DNA of 64,000 bases from an uncultured Elusimicrobium sp. (GTDB taxonomy: Bacteria; Elusimicrobiota; Elusimicrobia; Elusimicrobiales; Elusimicrobiaceae): positions 45,100 to 109,099 of the forward strand of contig CADBRU010000004.1 of NCBI GenBank assembly GCA_902797165.1, in the 5' to 3' direction. The position numbers and the translations under genes are program-made. Within the stretch, counting starts at the first letter, position 1, and the number at the start of each line of letters is the position of its first letter. The notes beneath the pieces were generated by a model. That model did not search any database and was not told where the DNA came from. It worked only from the letters and a program-made list of their open reading frames with translations. Below, piece after piece: positions 34,287-43,900 of the stretch.

Positions 34287-35170
34287 ACTTTTAATTCTCC
34301 TTTGGTCGGAACAAGTGTTACAATATAAGCCCCGCCCAATGCGCAGACTAAACCTAAAATTTTCAAAACAGTAATATTATCTAAACCTAATAAGACAGAC
34401 AATAAAAAGGTCAGCACCGGGTACGATAAAATAATGGCAGTGGCTTTGCCCAATGCCATATTACGTATACCATAATACCACAATGTATTTCCGATATAGT
34501 AACAGAAAATCGCACTAAATGCCACACAGCCGCCTAAAGTCCAACTCGGGCGGAAGAAAACGCCTTGTGTGTAGGCTACATATATTATAAGAAAAATTAA
34601 ACCCGGTATCGCAAATAAAGCACGGATACAGGCCACGGTTTGACCGTCTAAATCAGTAGGCAATTTTTTGGCTAAAATATGGCTGATTTGAAACATCCAT
34701 AAGCAGCCGATAATCATTAAATCTCCTTTGAGTTGCGGCGTGTAGCCGGCTTGCCACAGTAGCATAGTTACACCGGTGATAATTAAGGCAGATCCTCCCA
34801 ACTGCTGCCAAGACGGTTTTTCATGCAAAATAATAAACGCCAGTAATAATGAATAAATGATTTCAAATTGATTTAAAATGGAAGCATTGGTTGGGGTAGT
34901 GAAATTCAAAGCATAGACCATAATAGTCATAGGTAACGCCGTACCGAAGGTGCCAATGCCCAAATAGCGCCAAATATACTTGCGGTCAAAGACGCGATTC
35001 CATGCATGGATGCGCGTAATATGCGGAATAAAACACAAGGTTGCACCGATAGAAGCAAGCAGCAAAAAAAGTGCGGCGGAGGCATATTCTACCGCATACG
35101 CGGCCATAATCATATTAATGGCGGTAATTAAAGTATCTAACCAAATAGCAATGACGGGTAATTTTTTCAT
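34283..35170 (-). CDS. EamA/DMT-family transporter, copy 1
   Basis: This 295-residue protein has ten hydrophobic segments arranged as two EamA repeats, with TFGTALPMTIMVYAL and QFEIIYSLLLAFIILHEKPS in the first half and ATAIILSYPVLTFLLSVLL in the second. DMT exporters move metabolites such as amino acids or nucleotide sugars; the substrate is unknown. It is clearly paralogous to the gene just upstream (same motifs at the same spacing) and starts one nt after that gene's stop. Confidence 0.82.
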   Translation of the reverse strand: MKKLPVIAIWLDTLITAINMIMAAYAVEYASAALFLLLASIGATLCFIPHITRIHAWNRVFDRKYIWRYLGIGTFGTALPMTIMVYALNFTTPTNASILNQFEIIYSLLLAFIILHEKPSWQQLGGSALIITGVTMLLWQAGYTPQLKGDLMIIGCLWMFQISHILAKKLPTDLDGQTVACIRALFAIPGLIFLIIYVAYTQGVFFRPSWTLGGCVAFSAIFCYYIGNTLWYYGIRNMALGKATAIILSYPVLTFLLSVLLGLDNITVLKILGLVCALGGAYIVTLVPTKGELKV

Positions 35171-35171
35171 A

Positions 35172-36053
35172 TTAATGATGTTGTTTTTGAACCAACCAAC
35201 TGATCCAATATGCTCCTGTTAAAGTAAGTATCATACCAATAAATTGATAAAGATGCGGTGTTTCCAGTCTCAGTAAAATAGATAGGGCAAATGAAAGTAC
35301 CGGATAGGATAAATAAATCGCGGTAACACGGCTTAAATCTAAAGCGCGAATGGCTTGATACCATAAAATCATAGCCCAACCATATTTTAAGATACCGGTA
35401 TAGAGCCATACCCACGTGGCTTGCAAGTCGGGTTTAAATGTTAATTGCCCCCCATTTTGCCATACTAAAAATACGAGTAACAAAGTAAGTACCGGCAGTG
35501 CATATAAATTGCGTGCAGCGGCAATGGTGCGGTGGTGTAAATCTTTTGGCAATTTTTTAGCCATGCAAGAAGCCGCTTGAAACATCCACGGACAAGCAAT
35601 AATCATTAAGTCACCGGTCCAACGGGGCGTGTATTTTTCTTTGAGTAAGATGAGCAGTACCCCGGACAAAATCAGAACACTGCCGAAAATTTGTTGTTTC
35701 GTCGGAATTTCATGTAAAAAAATAGCCGCAATAAGGATGGAATAAATCAGTTCGCTTTGTTGCAAAATAGCGGCATTTCCCGGTGTAGTGTAATGAAACG
35801 CCCATAAAATAATGGAAAAAGGAAGAGCCGTGCCGAAGGTGCCGATAAATAAAAATTTCCATCGGGTTTCTTTGGCAAGTAGTTTGCCCCATTGTTTATT
35901 TCGGGTGAGCCACGGTGCAAAGAAGATAACGGCTAGCAGCGTGCCTAAAAAACTGAGTAAAACAGGATTAATAACGCCGACAGCATAATGTCCCGCAATC
36001 GGGGATAACCCCACGATTGCCCAACATAACCAAGCGGCCAAAAGCGGATTCAT
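35172..36053 (-). CDS. EamA/DMT-family transporter, copy 2
   Basis: This 293-residue, ten-helix transporter has the same motif series as its neighbour (GTFGTALPFSIILWAF, QSELIYSILIAAIFLHEIPT, VTAIYLSYPVLSFALSILL), so the pair is an old tandem duplication or a heterodimer. First gene of the five-gene minus-strand operon (36053 to 31633). AAGGAG lies before the ATG, and a TATAAT-like box further upstream. Confidence 0.82.
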   Translation of the reverse strand: MNPLLAAWLCWAIVGLSPIAGHYAVGVINPVLLSFLGTLLAVIFFAPWLTRNKQWGKLLAKETRWKFLFIGTFGTALPFSIILWAFHYTTPGNAAILQQSELIYSILIAAIFLHEIPTKQQIFGSVLILSGVLLILLKEKYTPRWTGDLMIIACPWMFQAASCMAKKLPKDLHHRTIAAARNLYALPVLTLLLVFLVWQNGGQLTFKPDLQATWVWLYTGILKYGWAMILWYQAIRALDLSRVTAIYLSYPVLSFALSILLRLETPHLYQFIGMILTLTGAYWISWLVQKQHH

Positions 36054-36218
36054 AGTGTAAAAACTCCTTATATACTTATTATATCAAATATTAAGGGAGT
36101 TTATCGACGAAGAAAAATCTGAAACAGACTGCGAAGCAGATTAAATAAATTTTGCTATGTAAAGGTATTTTTGGTAAAATATATACAGAAGTTTTCCCTC
36201 GTTGTAAAATCGTTTTTA

Positions 36219-36300
36219 GCGCGGGTGGCGGAATTGGTATACGCGTGCGTTTGAGGGGCGCATGCCTTACGGCTTGGGGGTTCGAGTCCCCCCCCGCGCA
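36219..36300 (+). tRNA. tRNA-Leu (anticodon GAG)
   Basis: 82-nt class II tRNA: acceptor GCGCGGG (36219-36225) / CCCGCGC (36293-36299), discriminator A at 36300, anticodon stem TGCGT/GCGCA with loop TTGAGGG (anticodon GAG), long variable arm, T-arm GGGGG-TTCGAGT-CCCCC. The 3' CCA is not encoded. Confidence 0.93.
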
Positions 36301-36303
36301 TGA
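36290..36303 (+). repeat. tRNA-Leu 3' tail, copy 1 of a direct repeat
   Basis: CCCCCCGCGCATGA spans the end of the tRNA and three nt beyond; an identical 14-mer is at 36483-36496. Such duplication of a tRNA 3' end is what site-specific integration leaves behind. Confidence 0.55.
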
Positions 36304-36311
36304 ATATATAT

Positions 36312-36335
36312 AAAATCCGGTGAATACCGGATTTT
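36312..36335 (+). terminator. Terminator after tRNA-Leu
   Basis: AAAATCCGGT (36312-36321) / ACCGGATTTT (36326-36335), followed by further T residues. Confidence 0.8.
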
Positions 36336-36482
36336 TATTTTATAGGGGAGCACGCAAACTGCTTTGCGTGCGTGGGGACGAGAAAGGCGGAGCGATGTTT
36401 TTGTTTGAACGAAGTGAAAGGCAAAAACCGCGAGCCCGGACTGCAGACATTTTTCGTCAGAAAAATAATCGGAAGGAGAGAT
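36336..36482. other. Structured noncoding segment between the tRNA-tail repeats
   Basis: The segment has no credible gene. It contains the hairpin GCACGCAAA / TTTGCGTGC (36350-36371), an interrupted pairing GTTTTTG / CAAAAAC (around 36417-36428), and ATTTTT / AAAAAT (around 36449-36466). The stretch GCGTGGGGA near 36366-36379 is nearly complementary to the second tRNA-tail copy. It may be a remnant of a small integrated element or an RNA of unknown role. A 75-residue frame antisense to it is spurious. Confidence 0.4.
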
Positions 36483-36496
36483 CCCCCCGCGCATGA
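36483..36496 (+). repeat. tRNA-Leu 3' tail, copy 2 of a direct repeat
   Basis: Second copy of CCCCCCGCGCATGA, 193 nt downstream of the first, not part of any tRNA. A second terminator follows directly. Confidence 0.55.
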
Positions 36497-36507
36497 GAAT
36501 TTATCAG

Positions 36508-36546
36508 AGAGTTTTTAGGAGAAAGTGTCTTAAAAACTCTTTTTTT
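36508..36546 (+). terminator. Second terminator downstream of tRNA-Leu region
   Basis: AGAGTTTTTA (36508-36517) / TAAAAACTCT (36531-36540) followed by TTTTTT. It may be the original terminator of the tRNA gene. Confidence 0.75.
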
Positions 36547-36560
36547 ATATCGGTAAAATT

Positions 36561-37166
36561 ATGGGCTATTGTAACAGTTGGTGGAAAACACCGGCAGATA
36601 AAATTTATCATGACAAAGAATGGGGCGTGCCTGTTCACGACGACCGCATGCAGTTTGAATTTCTGATGCTTGAAGTAATGCAATGCGGCTTGTCATGGCA
36701 ACTGATGCTTAAAAAACGTGAAACCTTTCGTCACTGTTTTGATAATTTTCACTACAGCAAAATTGCAAAATACACGGCGGCGGACATTAAACGTATTTTG
36801 CAAGTGCCGGATATGATTAAATCCCCCCGCAAAATAAAAGCCGTCATTCAAAATGCAAAAGCGTTTTGCACTATCCGAAGAGAATTTGGCTCTTTTAGTC
36901 AGTTTTTATGGGATTTTTGTGGCGGAAAAACGATTATATATACCGGGCATGCTACGGGCAAAGTACCGGCTGCTAATGGCTTATCGGCCCGATTAAGCGT
37001 AGAACTTAAAAAACGCGGATTTTGTTTTTTGGGACCTATTACGGTCTACTCACATTTGCAAGCGTGCGGCATTATCAATGATCACAGCGCAGATTGCGCT
37101 TTGTTCGCGAGAATTAATCAAACTTATCCGACGGTACGAAAAGCACGCGACCAAGAAGTGTTTTAA
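36561..37166 (+). CDS. tag: DNA-3-methyladenine glycosylase I
   Basis: This 201-residue enzyme removes 3-methyladenine from alkylated DNA. The family zinc ligands are all present at the E. coli positions: Cys4, His17, His175 and Cys179. Catalytic Glu38 is in MLEVMQCGLSW, and the YHDKEWGVPVHDD opening is diagnostic. The second residue block reads CNSWW rather than the more usual RCxW. No Shine-Dalgarno is clear. The last four nt overlap the converging hydrolase lipoprotein gene. Confidence 0.95.
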   Translation: MGYCNSWWKTPADKIYHDKEWGVPVHDDRMQFEFLMLEVMQCGLSWQLMLKKRETFRHCFDNFHYSKIAKYTAADIKRILQVPDMIKSPRKIKAVIQNAKAFCTIRREFGSFSQFLWDFCGGKTIIYTGHATGKVPAANGLSARLSVELKKRGFCFLGPITVYSHLQACGIINDHSADCALFARINQTYPTVRKARDQEVF

Positions 37167-37873
37167 TCTTGAAAAGGCCCATTGTGACCGACGTTTTTCA
37201 AAATTACTAACTTATGACCTTGCGTCCATTGTTTGCTAAGTTCTAAGGGAATGACTTTATCTTTATCACCGATAAAATGTACTTGCGGCAGTTCGGGCAG
37301 TTGTGTCAAATCTAAAGAACCGGTCAAAGGCGGTAAGTTTTTATACTCCGTCCATGACGTATGATTTAATAGCCCTGCATACGTAATCCATTTACGCACC
37401 GGAATTTCAGGAAAATTATTAATCACTAGGCCGCTGATCAGTGCCCCGCCGGAGTAAGCATAAATAATTACCTCACGTTTACCTGCAATTTGTTTGATTG
37501 CGGTGGCCATACTGGTCACGGCTTGCGGTGAAAAACGGCCGGTAGTCCAGTCTTCTTGCGAGCATGAATCATCGGTTACAAATTGGCAAGGGCGCGCAAT
37601 ATAAGCCACGTTGGCAGAAGTATTGGCAAAAGCCATTTTGCGCAGTGTATCTGAGGTGGGAGTTGGATTATTAGACGGTTTGCCGGTGCTGGTAAAAGCG
37701 CGTCCGTCTCCTTCAATATAAATGCGGAAGGTGGCATTGGGACTGGTTTCTTTTACCCATGCAGCCAACGTAAAAAAAGGCGTCTGAATTTCTCGGTAAG
37801 AAAAATCAGCCGGGGCTTTGACAGTGGCACAACCCACTAAAGTAAAAAGTAATAAAAGAGGTAGTTTTTTCAT
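37163..37873 (-). CDS. Alpha/beta-hydrolase-like lipoprotein
   Basis: This 236-residue protein has a lipoprotein signal ending TLVGC (lipidated Cys15). The mature part shows an alpha/beta-hydrolase pattern: AYSGGAL with nucleophile Ser, GDKDKVIP with acid Asp, and VGHNGPF with the catalytic His at the C-terminus. It should act in the periplasm as an esterase or similar enzyme on an unknown substrate. It converges on tag with a four-nt overlap. Confidence 0.75.
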   Translation of the reverse strand: MKKLPLLLLFTLVGCATVKAPADFSYREIQTPFFTLAAWVKETSPNATFRIYIEGDGRAFTSTGKPSNNPTPTSDTLRKMAFANTSANVAYIARPCQFVTDDSCSQEDWTTGRFSPQAVTSMATAIKQIAGKREVIIYAYSGGALISGLVINNFPEIPVRKWITYAGLLNHTSWTEYKNLPPLTGSLDLTQLPELPQVHFIGDKDKVIPLELSKQWTQGHKLVILKNVGHNGPFQD

Positions 37874-37887
37874 ACTCTTATTATATA

Positions 37888-37917
37888 AAAAACCGCCCTT
37901 GGAAAAGGGCGGTTTTT
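37888..37917 (-). terminator. Terminator of the autotransporter gene
   Basis: AAAAACCGCCCTT (37888-37900) / AAGGGCGGTTTTT (37905-37917), T-run on the minus strand. It sits just before the start of the hydrolase lipoprotein gene. Confidence 0.85.
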
Positions 37918-37932
37918 GGTATTTGCAACGAT

Positions 37933-40900
37933 TTAGAAGTTATATTTGAATTTCAAAGCACCGGTATGGTTGTAGTAGTTGCTTCTGAATTGTCCGTTAT
38001 AATTTAATGCAAGTTCAACTTGCTCAGTCAGTTCTGCCGCTACGCCCACTCCAGCCTCTATGCCGAATCTGTTTAATTCTTCAGATTTGACCTGATAGGA
38101 GCTGACGCCGGTAGAAACTGTTACATCGTTGTCGTTCTGGACAATATCAAAGGTGGCACCTAAGGTGAGTTCCGGTTTTAACAGTAAGTTGCCAGATTGC
38201 ATATTGCCGCCGAACTTCGTTCCCAACATAGCGGTTAAGGTGTGACCGGAAGACGAACCAATATGTTGCCCAAAGCCGTCATCATAAGCGGCTTGGTTAG
38301 CAAATATATAACGCAAACTTCCTAATGGGGTCAAGTAATCGGTCCAATGATATTGGGCGGTTGCTTGTGCCGCGATGGAATTGACATTATATTTCGGTGA
38401 TTGGGTAACTCCCATGACCGTCTTGGTTTCTTTGTACGCACCGAAATTATATCCTAATGTAGCGTCAAAGTACCAATTCTCCACTCCGGTATAATTTCCG
38501 TACAAAAATATGTTATGCGTATTGGCTTTTACGGTTTTGGCATCTGCATTTAAGGAAGAATTTGCATATGCATAACCAACACCAAAAGTTTTATCTATGA
38601 GGTCACCAAAGTCCAACCCGAGCGCACCGCCATAGGTGTTCCCGTCAAAACCGCCATGCACATCATGTTTGGTGTTATTAAATAACGCTTGTGCCCAAAA
38701 TGATTTGTATGCATATTGATCACCGGCGGATAATCCGGCAAAATCACCATACTGCATGTGGCTTGCCGCGGCAGTATAAATGCTTTGGTTGATGTTGGTT
38801 ACGTTGGTTTTAGCCATCGCTACTTGTACCGGTGTTAAATCTTCCAATGCTTTGGCATATTCGGTCGGGTTAGTCAATGACAAGGTGTTTAATTTGGCTG
38901 CAATAGAATTGGGATCACTTCTATCTTCATTATCCCATGCCGTTGCTGCTGCTTGTTCGTTGTCATTGGCACCGCCTTCTTTTGCTACTTCATCTGCAGA
39001 GGCGGTATAAGTGATTTTAACTAACCCTTGATTAGTTGCATCGGTATCGATTTGATAGCGATAGTTGGAAAGGGTTTCTGCCCAAGTACCGTCTATCGTA
39101 CCGTCAATTAAGTTTAACCAATCGGTTGAAGCATTTCTGGCCAAGAAATCAGACCGAGTAAAACTGAGTAACAGTTTGGAATTGTCACCCAAATTAATGG
39201 TATCGGCGGTTAAATGCGCACCAGTGTAATCGGCGGAGTTTTCGCTAATTTGGGAAATACCCATATTTAACGTTCCGTCAATTTGTACATTTCCGGCGGT
39301 GGCATTGACTTCATTCATGGTTAAAGTAGTGCCTTGCGCTACATTGAAGTGCCCTAATGCATTGGCATTGGTACCTAATGCCATGTCTGCGTTCATATAG
39401 TTCGTACCGCTACCGGATAAAGCAGTATTTAAGGTACCGCCTGTTAAATACAATTTTCCTTGATTGGTAACGGTATTATGCAAATCATCAGCCAATGCGG
39501 TTAAGGTTGTATTTTCATCCAAAATTTGCACGGTATTGTATATGGCCGCTCCGTTTTGGTTAATGAAATCACCGGAATCAAAAGTAAGGTTCCCTACTCC
39601 GGAAACGTTACTTACATTGGTTCCGCCGTTACTAAACCGTAAATTTCCGTTATTTTGTACAGTAGAAACGGAGAAATCACTTAATTGCGTGACGAAGGTT
39701 CCTGTGCCGCCAATCGTCAACGAATTTTGTGCAAATTGTCCGTTTTGGCTGCTATATGCACCGTTAATGGTCATACTACCCGTTCCGTTCACAATTCCTC
39801 TATTATCAAAATCTCCGTTAACGGTCACATTACCATTGTTGGTCAAAGAATAATCGGTAGAGTACATATTAATGTCATTTGCCTCTATTGCCCCAGTGTT
39901 TGTATTTGTAAGGTTAGAATCAATGAGTATTGAATCTTGTACAATGTTGGCGGCGTTGGTAACATCACTGTTCTCGGCAATCATCAAAAGGCCGTTTCCG
40001 GTAATGTTATGGGTGTTCGTTCCGCCGGTAAGAGACAATTGAGCCGCATTGGCAATGTTGCCATTAATACTGTCAGCCGAGGTGATTAAACGACCGTCTT
40101 GAATAGATACATCCTGATTAATGGTCCCATTATTTTGCACAATGCCTTCGAGGATGGTTGTCGTACCTTGTCCCGCAATCGTGTTGGTATTAACGGCAGG
40201 GTTGGCAACAGTATTGCTACCGGTTAAAACCAAATCACCGTTGTTAGTAAGGCTGGCTACGGTAAACGCATCCGCTGCGGTTTTCAAATAAGCATTATTT
40301 GCAATGGTTAAGTCATTTTGCTCAAGCGTACCGCCATTATTGTAGAAGTGAGCGCCGTTTTGAAGTGTCAAATTACCTTCTCCGCTTAAGGTTGCTCCTT
40401 CTGCTATGGAGGATGTGGCCGCATCTCCGCTAATAGTTATTGCACCATCGTTAATCATGGCTAAGCCCGAGTCTACCACCAAATTACCCGAGGCTAATTC
40501 AATCGTTCCGTCCTCAGTGTTAGTGAAACTGCCTCCCTGCGTAACAAAGAGTTTGTGTTGAGCAATAGCCGCACTGTTAGAGGAGTTGCCATCCTTAACC
40601 CACAATTCCCCTTCACCGCTAATAGCATTGGTGTTTTCTCCGCTAGTGAAAATTAACGTGGAATCATTGGCAATATTACCGCTGATAGCATCGGCGGCCG
40701 TTGCAAGTACATTATCCCCTTGCGAAGAAATCACAACATCTTGATTGATTGCACCGTTGTTTTGTACTCGCCCGGTGATGTGTGTTTCCCCGTCTCCGGT
40801 AATCGTATTGGAATTGGCTTTATAACTAGATCCGGTGTCCCCGGCCAGAGTCAAAATACCGTCGTTGGTAAAGGTATCGGCGCTAACCGTGTTTGCATCC

Positions 40901-43900
40901 GTTTGCAAAGAAGCGTTTTGAGCAATCGTCAACGTATTTTGCGTTAAAGTGCCGCTATTGATAACTGCTCCGACAATTTCGGTAGTACCTTGACCGGTGA
41001 TTGCATTACTGTTTGTACCGCCGGTAAAAGTCAAAGTCCCGTTATTGGTAATGCCGGAATCGGCGGTAAGGTTAGTTGCTAACCCGGTTAAAGAAGCAGC
41101 CGGAGTTTGCGTGGTGGCACCGGAAATGGTAATGGTGTCTTGATCAATGGTTGCCGTATCAGTCATATCGACGGCTCCGGCAATCGTTACATTTCCTTTT
41201 GTTTCACTGTTGTGATAAGCCACAATATTACCGTCGTGTGTACCACTCGATAAAATGACATTACCTTTCGTTTCAATCGTTCCGATTCTTCCGGCGGCAG
41301 TTTCCAAGGTTGCATTGGTTCCTACGCGCAGACCGTCAATATCGTATCCTTCCGTAGCATTACCTTGGTTAATTAAATAAGCGCCGTCTTCTAGTGAAAT
41401 ATGAGAAGGTGCTGTGGGTGAAACTGGTCCGCCGGCACCTACCATTGTTCCGTAGTTATAACTCGGATTTTGAGCCGTTCCTTCAATGCGGATTTGCCCG
41501 GTGCTTGTGTTAATGTGTCCGTAGTTAATAAGCGCACCTTGAATTGCATCGGCATAGTTTTGCATATTTACGCCTTGTGCAACTTGAATGACGCTTTGAT
41601 CAATCGTATTGTCGTTGGTAGTAAATCCTTGTTGTAAAATTAAGGTTCCATCTCCGGTAATGGCATTAGCATTAGTGCCGGATGTGAAAGTTAAAGTACC
41701 GTCATTGGTGATGCCCGCTTCTGCGCCGGATAATGTAATAGCACTTGCAGAACTTTGGAGTGAAGTATTTTCTGCAATTGTTACTTTGTTTTGAGCAATG
41801 GATCCTTGGTTTACTACGTCCCCTTCTACCGCAAAGGTACCCGTTCCGGTTACGTTGTTAGATAAGGCGCCCGCCGTGGCGGTAAGTAAACCGTTATTGG
41901 TCAACGTATTGACATTTAAGTTGTTCAAGTTTGTGCTAAAAGAGCCGCTGTTGTCAATCGTCAGCGCACTTTGCCCAAAAGAGCCATTGTTGGTAAATGC
42001 ACCGGAAACAGTAGCCGTTCCGTTTCCGTCAATATCTCCGGCGTTGCTACCGCCCAGTATGGTTAAACCATTTTGCACATTATTACTCAGTGTCCCGGCG
42101 TTGGAAATAGAAGCCGTTATTGTTCCGCCGCTTGTATTATTGAAAGAAATATCTTCCAAAACTTCTACAGTGCCTTGTGCAATGTTGCCCGTATTATCCA
42201 TATTCGCGGCAATTTGTAAGGTACCGTCACCGGTGATGGTGTTGACGTTGTTCCCGCCGTTAAACACTAAGGTAGCGGCATTGTCAATGGTACCGTCAAT
42301 TGCATCGGCAGCAGTAGTAAATTGGCCGGAAGTGATAGATACATTTTCGGCAATGTTTGCATTATTGACCACCGTTCCGGCTACTTCAAAACTACCGCTA
42401 TCGGCAAGGTCATTATTTAAGGTGCCGCCGGTAGCCACTAAATGACCGTTGTTGGTCAAAGTAGTTAACGTTAAATTATCCAAGTCCGTGCTGAAAGAAG
42501 AACTTTCATAGATATTTAACGTGTCTTGAGTCACAGCAGCATTGTTAAGGACGTTGCCGTTAATGCGCGTGGTTCCTTCTCCTGTGACTGTATTGGAAAT
42601 AGTACCTCCGGTTAATTCCACAATACCGTCGTTAGTAATGGTGGCATCTTGCGCAGTTAACGTAATGTCATTTAAGTTGGTCTTAAGAGTTCCCGCGTTC
42701 GTGATGGTTAGGTCTCCTTGAGTAATAGCATTGCCGGCTTGATTGGTAAATTGGCCGGCAAGAATTAACGAACCGCTTCCGTCAATTGCTTTATCAAGAG
42801 AACGCTTGTAGGGATCATTAAGTTTGAGTGTTCCGTCATTTGTTAAGGAATTATAGTTTAAGTAATACCATTCGGAAACAAGTGTACCGCCTTGCGAAAT
42901 ATTAATTTCGTTTTGGTTCACAAAATTTCCTACGTTAGTTAAATATCCTTGTACATTTAAAGTCCCTAATCCGCTTGAGGTTTGTGTAAGACCGACGATT
43001 CGACTGACCGATTGTGCTGTACCGCCCGTGACGGTTAAAGTACCGTCATTGCGCATAGAAGTGGAATTACTTATTTTATCGACAGTAATAGACCCTTCGT
43101 TTGCTGCATTATTCACTGCATCAAAGAAGTCCGTAGTAATGGTGCCGGTGTTTGTGGAGTCTGTAAGATATACTTTATCTTGATCAATATTACCGGAAGT
43201 ATTGACACCGTTGAGATATAGTTCTTTGTTAGATTGCACCGATGTGTCACGGACAATGTTATAGGATATATCCCCATCCGGATTACCCGGAGTGTTATAC
43301 AACTGTAATGTGCCGTTATTAGTAACACTTCCGTTGGTGATATGTAATTTTTCAGAACGTGCTTGGAGAGTTGAATTTGCTTGTACAATCAAGTTTTGTT
43401 GGGTGACATCTAGATTGTTTGCTAACGGCGAATTACCTCCCCATATCAAAGTGCCTGTCCCGTTAATAACGGCGTTTTCTCCATCCGCACCGATACCTGC
43501 CCCGGAACCTACAATTAATTCTCCGTTATTAGTAAGCACGCTGTTTGAGTACAGTATAGCACCTCCGTCAAAGTTTCCTTTATTAATGGTTATGGTTTTA
43601 TCTTCATTATTAATGAGGGTGCCGTAATTTCGCAGGTATGCATTAATTGTGCCGTCATTGGTGAAGGTGATTCCGTTTCCTACATTGAGTACCGCATTGG
43701 AAATGCTTGCATGATTGACCATGTCACTTTCCGGCAAAATCACTTTACCGCTATCTTGAGGGGTATTGGCAGAAATATCAAATGTCAAATCATCTCCGGT
43801 TAAGTGTAAATTACCACTGTTGAGTTGGAAAGGATTTGCCACATGAATGGCGGAAGCATTCGTATAAAAATCGTCTCCGTAAAAACTCACGTTTTGTTGG

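Noticed and set aside
36267..36494. 75-residue minus-strand ORF over tRNA-Leu
   Set aside because: It reads through the antisense of the tRNA and two hairpins; no ribosome-binding site or family.
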